The notes under the pieces are model-generated. The model made no database searches and was not told the DNA's origin. It was given only the letters and a program-made list of their open reading frames with translations. The translations under genes were made by a program, and so were the position numbers. A DNA stretch of 64,000 nt from Brienomyrus brachyistius. Its lineage: Eukaryota > Chordata > Actinopteri > Osteoglossiformes > Mormyridae. Shown here in pieces: positions 10,705 to 24,200 of the stretch. Numbering within the stretch: position 1 is the first letter of the stretch; every line of letters begins with the position of its first letter. The DNA lies in assembly GCF_023856365.1 (NCBI RefSeq), contig NC_064548.1, positions 20,632,461 through 20,696,460 of the forward strand. Direction: 5' to 3'.

Positions 10705-13700
10705 GTAAGTTACTTGCAGTGTATAAACACCCCCCGCCCCCCCCCCCCCCACACACACACACACACACACACGCACACACGCATACCCTCCAGTTAGGAT
10801 GCCCCAGCCATGACCGCCGTTAACTCATCGTTGGTAATCCGGTGTGTTTCAGGCAGATAAGTGAATCAACATGTTTTTGGATGTACTTGGTCTAATCACT
10901 CAAACTCTTTGGGATTTCGCATTGTGATAATCCTGGCCACTTAGACAGAAAGGATTTCCGCTACCATTTGTTGCATAAGCACATGTGAAACTCTCTGAAA
11001 TTAATTTCTTAAGTTCTTTATTCAGTTATCTCAGACAGCACAGATGCATCCTAATTCAGTGTGACATGATGTTTGAGGGCTGGAAAAAGTGTTGCAAAGG
11101 TCACCTAAAAGCTTACTCCTCATCCAAAAAAATCTTATTAGTATTAAGTTGATTTAAACAATGGGGGGAGGAATTTTTTATCTAAATTACTCAGAAAATG
11201 TCTCAACAGTCAATAGGTCAATGTTTCGATTTCAAGGATATTTGAGTAAATCTGCATAAATTTTATCTAACACAGACAGACGAAAAGTCCTACACATCAC
11301 CCTGAGACAGATGATGACAGATGTCAGATGAATGAATGACTGAGCAGCTGACAGTTAGCAGGACACGATTTTACTGGAATAGCTTATTAATTAACCCAGA
11401 GTGAATTTTAAAGATGTTCCCTGCCTGTCACACTATGCTCTGCTGGGGTCCTTAATACACCACAGTGTATAAATCACCAAACGTTAGAATTCAGTGCTTC
11501 CTGGAAAATTAAACACCACTTAGTAATATTAAGTATATACACAGCCATGGAATTTCAGAAGTCTAGTCGTGCGATAATGTGGTTATTGTGATGGAGGGCG
11601 AGGAGATACATTCCGCTCTCTTACATGGAGTCAAGGAAAGAACAAGGGGGGAAAGAAGGTGAAGACAGGAGAGAGAGAGGGAGAGAGAGTGAGAGAGACC
11701 CAGAAAAGAATGAACTGAAAATGAAGTAAGCAGAGGAGAGAGGAAGAGAGGTGTCCCACCTGGGCGCGGTGTTGACGAGGATCCCTGACTGCTGAAGGTG
11801 CCACAGATGGATTAATCACTTAGGGCTGCACTTAAGAGGCTCTCATCTCTCTCAGCAGGTTAAATAAGCGTAACCCTGAGGTCTCCCTCTAGTCAATCCA
11901 CGTCCTGATTGGCTGCATAGGCTGCAGAACCAGGGAGCATTGTTAAGATTTCCATGAAGAACAATCATTTAAAAACTGGCTAAAAATAATTTAAGCATTG
12001 TGTAGTGTGTAGTGTTCTTCAGAATCCTTTTACAGGTTGGAATCCATTCAACAAAGCAACAGAATCATGTCAATTCAGGCTAATAATAATAATAATAATA
12101 ATAATTATTATTATTATTATTATAATAATAAACAGACTGATCATTAACAGGCTAATAATAATAAGCTGATCATTAATGTACTAACAATTTTATGGACCTG
12201 ACACCAGGAATCGTTCTTTTTGGTGCTAGCGGATAAGACACTAATGATGAGTATGATATGAAACCGAAAATGCATTACGGTAAAAATCCCTGGTGTCCTT
12301 ATCTGTTTACTGAAGGATTTTCCCATCACTATACTGTGGATTTTTTAGTGTTCTGATATCTGCAGAAAAGTGAAATCAAGTGTGAGGGATGTTCTCGCAC
12401 CAGATATAATGTTCCTTCATGTATTTAGATTTATTCTTAGCTAAATACCCTCATGTTACATGTAAATGTAACAAACTGAAAACTTTCTGAAGTGTTTTAT
12501 TTTCTCTCTTTTTAACATATTTGAAAGATAAATGCTTGCAGTCACACAAGTATCTTGTATCCTTATCTTTCAGGTTGCTTTCAAAGTCGCAAAATACTCC
12601 ATATCCCCAGACATGAAATATGTGCTTTTTGCCTACGACATTAAGCAGGTGAGTCCTTTTTTATAATGAGGTTACTCTGTCACACATGAATTTTAGAATT
12701 TTATAATAGCTATTCATATGGTGAAATCCTTATTTCTGAACCAGATTATTTCATATTCCAAACTCGATTTAAGCAAGGGGCATTATATTTCTATGACAAT
12801 CATCTTATTTAATTCACTTTATTTTGATTCAGTTCCCCTACAAAAATGATTGGCCCAGATTGCTTCGCTTAGAATGTAAGTTAAAAAACAATAAATGCAG
12901 AAATAAATATCGATGACGGTAACTGCATTGCAAGGAAACACAGTTCATGCCAGTGAGTTCACTGACACTTCACAGCTGAGGTAATACTGGAGAGGGGGGG
13001 CTGTCTGGGAACGTAAATGTGTCACAAGGTGGGTTTTGGGCTGGGTCTCTCCCTACGGTACTGTGTGGGTCATCGATGGGCAGGTTTGCAGCTGGCATCT
13101 GGGCTGTGACCAGGGGTGGACGTGCCAGTTTGAGTGGGGGGTTGTTACAGGAAGAGAGGGAAACAGCCAGGTGTTTACTACAGACAGACATCTGATACAT
13201 TTCAATGCAGCATCATGAATGGAAGAATAGAGTTGCAGTGGGTAGACTTGGAATAAAAGGATTTACTGCTGAAGGTTTTGTGGACTTTGAGCATTATCTG
13301 CAGAAACGGCGCATCCTGAAATGCGGTATTCTACTCACTGCAGAAAATTCTTGTTCTGAAAAAAGGTTTTCTGCTCTGAAGTAACTGCATGCTCTGAAAT
13401 GAGGTATTATGCTGTCTGCAATAATCGCATGTTCTGAAACGAGGTATTCTGCTGTCAGCAATAGTCGCATGTTCTGAAAATGAGGTCTGTTCCTGCAGAA
13501 ATGAGGTAATCTGTTCCTGCAGAAATGAGGTATTCTGTTCCTGCAGAAATTGCATGTTCCAGATCTTGGTAAATTCAAGCTGTGATCATTTGAAAACTGC
13601 TTTTCTGTTTTTCTCATCAGATGGAAATATGGAAATTATAAGCCGGATCCAGATGTTGCTATTTTATCCTATATCCAGATGGTATTTTCAGGTAGTTTAA

Positions 13701-15160
13701 ATAACATAAATTGTAAAAACTCAGATAAAAATTCAGAATACAATGTATGTGCATTTTCATTCTAGTTCATGTGCACATTTTCTATTCATTATGTAGTATT
13801 TTATATATTGCATTGAGATAAAACCGAAGTGCGAAGAATTTAGTGATTAATTGTCATTGTTGACACAATGGCAGAAATTGTGCAGCACATTAAACAGTTA
13901 CAGGGAGGCAGGATTATGCTACGATGAGCCCGTAAATAAAGAGCTCAGTTTTTGGATGCTGGCATCCCTCAGAAATAGATGAAGCCTAAGGTTTAGTGTT
14001 TGTCCTGTTGCTATGTCTCCATGATTATCCTCGTCTCTGAAATTAGCCCATGAATAGGGAACCCTCTCCGTCACTCGCAAGGTCACGCCCTAGGAGTTCA
14101 TTCATGCTGCTGATGAACGGCGGGTTAAAAGAAGAGCACCGGATGTGCGATTAATGACCGTCCCTGCGGGCTGGATTTCTGCATGCGGCTGCGTCATTTA
14201 TTAGACGCTGTATTATTTATTAGGCAATCTGCTTAGAGGGAGGAAAAAAAACATGCGGAAAATGTCGAGGTACTGCTCATCTGTCCTGAATTTATATTCA
14301 GCCTCCAAAATTTGGTGGTAAATGAATTACAGGATGAGTTTGTTCAGTAGACATGGCCTGTGGCTTGGACTCATTAATAAAACAGAGGCACGTGGCTGGG
14401 CACAGCAGCCCAAATGAACAGAGAGGCCCGATAGGCTGAATCATTGGGGATAAATGAAACGAATGGCACCTTCAGATGCGAGATAAGAAAAGGGGAACGA
14501 GACCGCGGTTGGGAGGCAGGATTCATCACTGTGTTCTGTGACCTTTGCTATCGTTTGTCCAGCAAATAGTGATTCACCCCCCAGTCAATCTAAGAATAGA
14601 GCAGAACACCTGCCTTTTGTACTCAGTTTCCGCTGAGTGTTTCAGAGAGAAATGCCATCCTTTCAATGAGATTCTTGAAGGTATTATCATTTTTACGACG
14701 TTTGTGACCGCGGATGCCAGCTAGCGATGGATACACATTTAGCACAGAAGCCCTGCGTTGGGTTGTAGCTGTTGCTACATCAATATTGATTTCTACTCAC
14801 CTGTTTGGAGCCATGGATTGATGGAAATAAAGACTGAAAGGCAAGATTTATTTAGAGGACAGGGAGACATTTGTCTGAAAATGGCTCTGCAATTATGCTG
14901 AATAATGCAGAGAAGAAGGAGAGGCAGTGCCTCCTGAATTCTACTCAAGACCAAACTTTTGAATGACCATGTTTGGGTTTTTATCCAGCATCAGTACCCA
15001 ATTCAGAGGCAGTTCCTCTAATGTGCCATATTGAGTGCCGCGTGGAGGTGTGCCATGAAAATGCAATGGTTAGGGTTTTGGCTTGGTGGCCAAGTGATTG
15101 TGGCAGTACTTAGCACTTAGAAAATATGTCTGTCTGTCTATCTGTCTAGCTATCATCTGC

Positions 15161-15203
<43 letters not shown>

Positions 15204-18200
15204 TCTATCTATCATCTGCCTGTCTGTCTGTCTGTCTATCTTAATTTCTATATGAACAAATTACATTTGATACACAGCATTACAGCAAATACTCTGAAAT
15301 CCTTTGAAGCCTAACCCTTCCCTTTCGCCACTATACTGAACTTTGATGTATGCTTTGTTCAGCTGACTGCAGTGAGTTGCTCATCGCTTGAGTTAGATGG
15401 TCTTCAAAATGATCTGAGCTCTCTGAGCCTATTGATTAACAGGCTGGTAAAATTACAGACGGGTGAATTTGAATTCCCCGTGGATTATGAGCCGTTCAAG
15501 TCTCACATGTGAACTGACATGTGCTTGTTTTAGCTTAATTGGTTATGGATTTTATTTATTTCTTTTTAATCTTGTTATTGGGGGGGGGAAACATGAAAGC
15601 CAGGACCTATAATGACTTCACTGTCATCCATGATCAAAATGTTCTGTGCTGCCACTTCTGTTGAAGTAATCAACAGCTAACCAGCAGACCGGGTCAAAGA
15701 AAATGCACTTTTTAACAAGAAAGTAGCCCAAGAATCTATATTGAGCATTGCAGAGGAACGAGTCTCCAGGCTCCCCATTGTCATCGTCTGAAGTGTCCTT
15801 ATTTTCATATTAAGGAGAAAGGAGGAAACTGTGACTAAGAGGGACGTTGGGGACAGGTCAGATAGGCAGGCAAGATGAGGCAGAATGGATGCGAGTCCTG
15901 ATGTCCTCTGCCCCTCTGCAAAGGCCTGACAGCATATTGGTACTACAGCTCAATGCTTAATCATGCATCTCTATCTCGGAGCTTGTCTTGGAGATACAAG
16001 GCAAGCAAGCTCGAGCCACTTTGGCGAAATATCGGCCAGGCTTTATCCTATGTATCTCCCCCATCCATCAAACCAATTCCTGTCCCTAATCAGATCTGCA
16101 TGCTTACTCTAAGAAGGTTGAATAAAAGTTCCCGGATCAATTCTCTGCTCTTCGAGAAGGTTGAAAAAAGATCCAAGTGAATGTAAAGTTAGTAGCTAAA
16201 AAAATAGCACAAAAGGACTGAGAGAACTGCCTTATGTAATTTCAGCTGGACATCAAGCGCTCTGAAAACTTTGCATTTAGAAGAAAAATAGGTCAGATTA
16301 ATCGTCTCTGTGATAAAACAGCATGACCCTACAGCCGTTGCTTTAAAAGGGGAAACCACGGCCGTCCCCTTGATGGATTTATTAAACATAACGTTCAATT
16401 CATTCATGGGCTGAGAAAGAGATTAATTATTAGCTAGGTCAAGTAAAGGAGGAACATCTCCTTTGAAAATATCATTTAAGACCGAGCAAATATATCTGGC
16501 TGAGTGGAATTTATTAATGCAGGTTTAGAAGAAAATACAAGGGCATGATTCTCCATCTTAAGCAAGAGTTACATACTTTGGGACAAATAATTAGCATCGC
16601 TCTTGTGGGCTTTTGTTTTTACCAGCATTTAATTTCTGCACGGCTTGCTCGTGGTTGACAGGGCAAAGAAAACAGGTTGAAGAACTCTCAGAATAAAAAC
16701 ACAACTATTAATAGGGATTGCAGAGGGAAAACTAAGGGCAATTCAACACAATGCTAAAAACACACATAAATAATTAAATTTTAAAAGTAGGAGGCTAAAA
16801 TCACACTGTTTACTGCCGCAGATCTTTTCATTAGCCTGTGATTATTTTCCTTAGGATACAGGAAGAAATGAAATGGAGTCAAATTAATCAAATGAAGTGA
16901 AATATCACTGGGTGGAAAGTGAGAAGGAAAAAGATGTTAGACTGGTTAAGGATAGTTTAGTATGACGGTGCTGCAAGTTCAGGGGACCATAACAAAGACC
17001 TAAAGAACCTTCTAGATGGTAGGGTGAATCTGGCCTGGGAGACTTCTGTCACGGCCGAAACGCCGGTGGGTAGAGTGGTGGTTGTCCGTCCTTGAACATA
17101 AGGACTGAGCAGCAGGTGTAAAGGCACACCTGTAGTCTTCGAGGAGAAGGATGTTCGAAAGTGAGGAGATCCTTGGAGGTGGCGCTCTGTCCTGAAAGCT
17201 ATTAAGGCTGAACTGAGTCTCACCCTCAGCAAAGCAGTCTGTAGTCCAGGATAATGAGGCCAGCCCCAGAGCTAACGACTATTTCTGCAGCCACACAGCA
17301 TCGGGGAGGGGGGTGGGACAAGACTGCTCTCCTTGGGGGCATCGATCTAAGTGCAAAAAGTCACACGCTGCTTGAAACTTCTCTTCAGTTTTCCTTCGCC
17401 GGTTTCAAGTCATTTTAGCATTTTTTTTTTGTCTGAACTTTACGTAAAAAAAGAATTCTGAACTTTCATTCTTTGGTTTCACTCTGCTGGCAAATCTGCA
17501 GTGTTTAAATTATCGAGGTGCTCTTGTTTGGCAGGCTAGAGAGACCCTTATCAAGCAGGGCAGACGGGTCAGGGCAGAGGAAAAGTTCTAAAACAAAGTC
17601 CATGAAAAGTCCTGAAATGAAATCACTGAACTTTCCGGGACGTGCTTTGAGCCTGTATTTGGCACCAGGGCTGTCATGTTATATTCTATAGAATTAAAAC
17701 CCAAATTCCATTGTAAGCAGGGTGACTTAGGGGAGACAAACCCACCCGCTACGCTAGCCACTACAGCCCCTATTTCAGGGTCATCTCAGGGCCATTTCAG
17801 GGCCACCAAGGTCTAGCTACATCGCCATTCAGATATAGCTGTGTGTGTTCTGGTAGTTTACATCGATTAGCCTCTATGACCAGAATACGGCCCCTGCTGT
17901 GTGTGCAGCTATGTGTTAGTAAATTGCTGCTTGCCATTAATGCAGAGAGTATTTTGGCACTTTTGTACTGGGAGGGTGAAGGTCGCTGTGCCTGATGAGT
18001 AAAAGTACTGATCCGTTACCGGAACATTCCTCAACTGTGGTCACACTAATGCGTGCGCTGCATGGGGACAGGGGTTCATTCCACGTTGTCGCGTCACTGC
18101 GAAAGGGTTTGAACGCGTGCTTGGAAAGTATCCCGGTAGCAGATGTGCTTTGCTATGTTATGCTGTTGTTTTGCTGACAGAAGCCATAACCACAGCGTAC

Positions 18201-21200
18201 CATCTCATTTTACATTCATGCCGTCGTATCTTCACAGCAGCAATGGCCTTTGCTCGGGGCTACACAGCAGGAAATTAGACTGCATCCGTCTGGTCCCAAA
18301 CTAGATTCTGCACCTGCTGGACCTCAGCTGCCACTCGTCCGTTAATTTGTTTTAAAATCCAGAGTTTCTTGTAGTGATTTCCCGTCCTGCTTTCTTTTAG
18401 TGCGCCATTTCCATATTATCAGGCGGACTGCGTTGACTTGGGGCGAGCGTTAGCAGAATTCCGACGGCGGTCCTCTCTGAGTCACTGTAGCATCATGTGT
18501 ATCTTGGCCAGAGCTGGAGTCAAACTACAGTCCTGAGTGCAGAGATGTTTTCAGACTTTGGCGTTTATTGGGTTTTGATTGAATCCACCAGGAGGATGGA
18601 GGACAAATTAGGAAAGAGAGCAGACGGGACAATCTCGTGGTTTGCATTAACCTGCCTAGCGGGCAGTCTCAGCAGACGTGGCGGGTGAATTGATAGGCCA
18701 TCTATCTCATGCTATCATGGTTGGTAGCCGCCTTCTCCCCAGCTTGGTTCCTAGTTTCCCAGGACTATACATTATTCACCGCATGGGACTGAGGCCTTTT
18801 AGACTAAAAATGCTGGTTTTAATCCAGGCCATCTATCCATCAAGGAGTCCCTGTTGGCCTGATGTTGCGTTGCATCCTTGTTAGTCCAAACACATCACAC
18901 ATTCCTCTTGTCACTCCTTCTCTCTGGTAGCATTGTGTCCACATTTTCTCTTTGGAATGACAAGGTCATGGGATCCCGTGTAGCCTATTCGCAGTATAAA
19001 TCACCTGCAGAGATTCAGAATGCCTTTGAAATACACCCGAAACCACAGATCATCTGTCATGCTAATGGCTCCATCAAAGTTCTGCTTCTAAGTCCCTCCC
19101 AACACAGGCATCTGTGTTCTGTCTCAAGGTCAATGTCGTATGTCCATTGAACACCCCCGCCTGCTTTAAATGTTAAAGAATTATAGCTAATTATTTTGTG
19201 AATAAACAAATATGAACCAAAAGCATTAAGTAACATACAGGCAGCCCCCAGGTTGCAAATGAGATCCATTCCATAAGTCTGTCTTTGGGTCAAATTTATT
19301 AAGTCGTAAAAGAATAGTGCAGTACATAATAATAATAATAATAGTAATAGTAATAATAATAACAATAATAATAATAATAATAATGAAATAGTTATTTGTA
19401 AAGTAACTACATACGCAGTACTGTACCTTGAGCTGATGAACCACTGAAACTGCACAATGTTTTCATGAGCCTTGAATGAGTGCATTCGTTATTATGAACC
19501 ATTGTACAGTATGTAACCCGAATTTTTAATGTAACAGGCGACATGGTGGTCTGTTCTTAACCATGTGTAGCGCAGAAGTCAGACGTTCTTACCCCAGGGA
19601 CTGTCTGAAATGCTTTTTCTTTCAGATAACATATACCTATTTATCCCATTTGAACCTGTTATCTTTTTCAGCTATGATCTTTTCATATTAAAATCTTGCC
19701 ATTTCAGTCCCGGATGTGGCGGGACGTGTCCACCAGGCAGGGCCCCTGCCAGGGTAAACTGCAGTTGAAACCCACTGTGCAATTCAGACACGTATGCACA
19801 CAAGATCACGGACAGACCTCCAGCTGTGCTTTCAGACTTTGCAGCTCACACTCTGTGGGGGGGGGGGGGGTGGGGGTGGGGGGGTTCTTACAGGTTTCCT
19901 CGCACGGCCTTTAATCCATTTTCAAGTAGGATTAAACATATGGCTCCTAGTGACGTCCAAGTGCATTTGCTCTCGTTTCACTTTATTCCAGCTGCCATGA
20001 CGTGTTGTTATAGATAAACATCATGTATGTTGCTCTGCAGGCCGGGCGCTCTGTGGATGTGCTCGGATCTGCTGCTAACCTGGTGTTTTCTATTTTGTCT
20101 TCCCAGGTCTACAGACATTCATTCTCTGCCTCCTATATAATTTACAACATAAACACCAGGTAAGTTTCTCCTCCATAAGCAAATGGAAGTTAATGATTGT
20201 CTTTTAATGTTGCCTTTTGTTGAAGTGACACAGTCACCTTCAACACGACATGGTGGATTATGTGCATTTATTCAAGGCATTAAATCGGATTTCACTTCTC
20301 CTTTTTAATCACTTTTCGAATCTCGCAGTAGTTGTCAGTAATAAAAAATGGACTATCAGATATTTACCGTCCACTCCATGTGGTTATTATCTGCACGTTA
20401 TTATTTGCACGTGCAATATTCCTCATGCCCGTTCAGAGACAGTACTACTGTGTAGCTGTGTGATACCACTGGTGTGATAAGATCCATGGATCTGCTGATA
20501 GACGCTCTGTACATTCGTCTGAGGCACTTAGCATGTGTATCTTTGTTCTGCTTTTACAGAGAGGTGCTGGAGCTGAATCCCCCGGAGGTGCAGAACTCTG
20601 TCCTGCACTACGCTGCCTGGGGACCCCAAGGCCAGCAGTTGGTAAGACGCGGCCCGGTGTGTCTGCTTAATCGAGGCGTGACGGAGCAGGCCGCACGCCC
20701 AGTGGAATTGGGCAGACTGAGCTGCAGCCAAATTACATACAGTAACCGTGACTAATATAAAAGAATAAGACTGGCCTTACCACAGTAAAGCTAGATGAGA
20801 AATCAGCAGCAGCTCTGGTGATTGGTACACAGAATAACACTGCAGAACTGCACTTACTGCAGGAAATAGAGCTGTGTGCTGATAGGACTGCTGGGTAATG
20901 GAGTTTTTTTTTTTGTAATTATTCCTAAATAAGGAAACCCCATTATGCTATTGCACAGAATATTTTTGTCTATTACAAAAAAACCTTTTTATGGTGGGTA
21001 ATTATGAACAAAATTATAAAGAAAATATAATTGCTCAAAATGGCTGGAACACAATACAGGTCCTGGATTTCTGTAAATGCTTGTGCTGGATTATTACTGA
21101 TGTTCCTCAGCTTTATGGCTCTTTAAGGTTTAATGACCTTTCCAATTATCCTTTAGAATTATGTTAATATTTTGTCCAAGTCTCTGTGCAGTTTGGAACC

Positions 21201-24200
21201 TCCAGAGTGTGTGTCTGAGAGTCCAGTAGCTTCCAGCAAGTTTTGACGGGTTAACGTGTTCCTGAGAGATGCCCTGTGGAGGATTTTTCAGGTGTTCTCC
21301 CACTGGCAAAGAGGGCAGTTTCTGAATTAATTCTTGGCTTCCATTTTATGCTAACATGTAGTCCATCCCCTGAATCCTGCCTGACTTGGCTGTGTAGCCA
21401 GAACACGGGACAGGTTGGCGTACCTGTGGGGTTGGTGCTGCTCTGAGGCACCTCCAAGGTGCCCTTGGGGTAACAGGCAGCCCCCGGCAAGCTGTACCGC
21501 TTCACTCGCCAATGAACTGAATGAAGAATCACTCAGGCAGCAAACTGAATGAGAGCAGTGACCAAAATCATTTCGCTATGTTCCGAAAGATATGCTCTGA
21601 AAGAATAAAGGAGGCTTCAATCTTAAATATCACCAAAAATACTATTCAATTCCATTAAATTCAACTTTATTTTCATTATAGTATACCAGGGCACACATAT
21701 AATGATATAAATATTGGTATAGGTGCACATGTAATGGCATAAACATAGGTATACGTGCACATATAATGATATAATTCGTGCAAATTACTTTATGTAAAAC
21801 AGATAATACTGTATATCTTCAAGGATGAAAGTGCAAGTGTACAAAATCTTGAGAGTATAAGGAGAATGTTTTGATGGTGAATGCAAACAATGCAGCTGTA
21901 GTTTGAATATTGCATTGTGCTATATGTCTAGAATTAATACTGCTTCTGCACATTGCTAAGTCTGGATCATGGCTGCCCCACGGACATTTACGTTTACATT
22001 GATTCATTTATCTGATGCTTTTATCTGAAGCAAGTTACAGTAGAGGGAAGGGTTGCAATTTATATGTGCCCCCGAGGTCTGGGTCATCCAAAGCTGCTGG
22101 AGAGCATTCATGTAGTGCCGGTACTTTAGCTGAAAGGGCATGTTACCCTTGTTTAAAGTGCAGAGAACTTTCATAAATTAAAATGCAATAAAATGAATAA
22201 AACATAAATGCTGGTATTGGAGAATAAACCCACTGTGGGCCTGACTGGAGTATTATGAAACCAGTATGCCAGTAAAGTGGCATGATTATTCTGCTGCATG
22301 CTCCACAAATGATGGCGGAAATTTAAAAAGCATTTCAAAAACAGAGCAAGATGACAAGCTTTTATTGCTCCTTTTAGCGTATTTTATTCAAGTAAATACA
22401 GTGGAGAAGGTTATTTTTGGAGGAGGATGGAGGAGATTCCATGATTTCAGATACAAGTGATTGCATATCTCCTTAGGACATTGCATTTGAATATCTGACT
22501 CGCCTGGTCATTTCACGAGTAAGAGCTGGGAAGAAAAACAGGAATAAACCCGGTCCAGTTTTTGCCAGATGATTGAGCCTCTTCCTGCAGACGTGCTGTT
22601 AATGGCCTGTGTGAATGTTAAAATAATTCATCAATGTGCCAGTGATTAATAAGGAGATTTCTTTTGGCCTGACTAGTCAATTACACAATGCAGGGGATCC
22701 TCTGAGTGCCAAGGGTGATGCATCTTTGTGCAGACTGATGGAGACAGCTGAATGCATGGCTTCCATTTAATCTGTGGATTCATAATTAGACACCCTTTTG
22801 TAATCTTTCTCTGTTTCAGCTTATTTATTTTGGAGGGAAGCTTTTTGTTGACAATCCAAAGGTTATAGCATCTTGGAAACCACAGTAAAAATTAAGCATG
22901 TTTATTATGGTTTATATTGTGATAAATCATGATCACCCATCAGAAAACAATTACCATTAGGATGCGAGCGGGCATGACAGATGTGGAGATTATTTAGAGA
23001 GCACTGAGCTGGAACAATTCAGGCTGCTTCATCCGGGAGGGTTGCTGATACCAGACTCTCCACTCAAGGTCACATCGCCGTTGCTTTTTATGATAATTGC
23101 TTTTCACAATTTGCCAGAATCAGTAAGCGAAACAAAAGCAAATTTGAAAAGAGCTAAAAATATAATGTGCCAACAAAAAACAAGGATAGCAGAGGTGCTC
23201 AGGTTGTCCTGTGCACAAATTGCTGTGATGAGCGAATGTTTGTAAGCCCTGTGGAACGGCTGGTATGCACTCATGGGTGTTTTGCATACACAAAAGTGTT
23301 CTGAGAGCAGAATGATAAATGACTGGTTTGGAACGATAACCACTCAGAATGTAGAGGAGGTGGGTCCAAGCAACTAGAGGAGGTGGGACCAAACATCTTC
23401 TACAATCTGATTGGTTATCTCTCCAAACCAGTCATTTTTCGTGCTGTTCTCAGAACATTTTTGCATGAGTAAAACTCCCACAAGCCGGGTATGCCCACAA
23501 ACAGGCCTGAAATATGAAGTGATCCGCTGTCCTAATGACAGAAACTGATCAAATGCTCATCTGTATTTCTCCTTGTGTGAGGTCGATAGGCCATGCGCTT
23601 ATCACTGCTTCCTCCTTTCTGCCTTGAATTATGAAACCTCTGCCTCAGGCTCCCCCTCACAAGCAAAACCGGTGGATCAGTTACTCAGCGACTTTCCTCA
23701 TATTTCCATTTCTGAGAGTGAAAGGTTTTGGGGCGTCGTGCGGGACCTTATAATTGGGACTGTTCTGCCAAAAGTAAAAGCCAATTACTTGGCCAGATTG
23801 GTGGGAATCTGTGCTTGTTTTTGTGTGTGTGCTTGGACACGTGCGTGAAAATTTCAGTTGAAGACTATATGTTTATGTCTATATATGTGTTTGGTCTGGG
23901 AGTCATGGAGACTGTTCATTTTCTGTAGGAAAGAACTGTGTTGTGAATAAGAGTAGTAAACAGCAGAGACAGATTGAAAGAGAACAACAGTAAAGGTCTA
24001 TTTTGTGCCAAAACAGGCATTATTTCTCATGGATGCCAAGTGAAATTGACCTAGAGCAGCAATTCTGAGCCTAAAACATGAACAGGATTTCAAAATCACA
24101 ACAGAATGCCTGTGTGCTTGTGTTTTGTGTTCATGACCCCAGAATTAGGAATGTCACAAATATTCTTGTCCAGGTAAAAAGAAAAAAACTAATTCAGGAA

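Larger units (their letters stand above)
10705..12573 (+). other. dpp10 intron a-b
   Basis: GT-AG intron. Holds a poly-C/CA microsatellite 24 bases after the donor, a GA-rich tract near 11670-11699, and an AAT/ATT inverted simple repeat at 12081-12131. Otherwise no recognised element. Confidence 0.85.
12649..20106 (+). other. dpp10 intron b-c
   Basis: Longest complete intron, about 7.5 kb. Holds a 40-bp minisatellite (13286-13560), a CTGT/CTAT tract (15126-15240), a decayed DNA-transposon-like element with a TAA tract (19236-19605) and a poly-G run near 19856-19880. Remaining sequence looks single-copy, with AT-rich homeodomain-like motifs around 16380-16720. No coding signal recognised. Confidence 0.85.

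Noticed and set aside
13294..13617. Minus-strand frame with repeated PHFCRNR
   Set aside because: It is the translated 40-bp/24-bp minisatellite.
19057..19485. 142-codon minus-strand frame with a long Leu run
   Set aside because: The Leu run is the translated TAA microsatellite and the frame lies over a decayed repeat.
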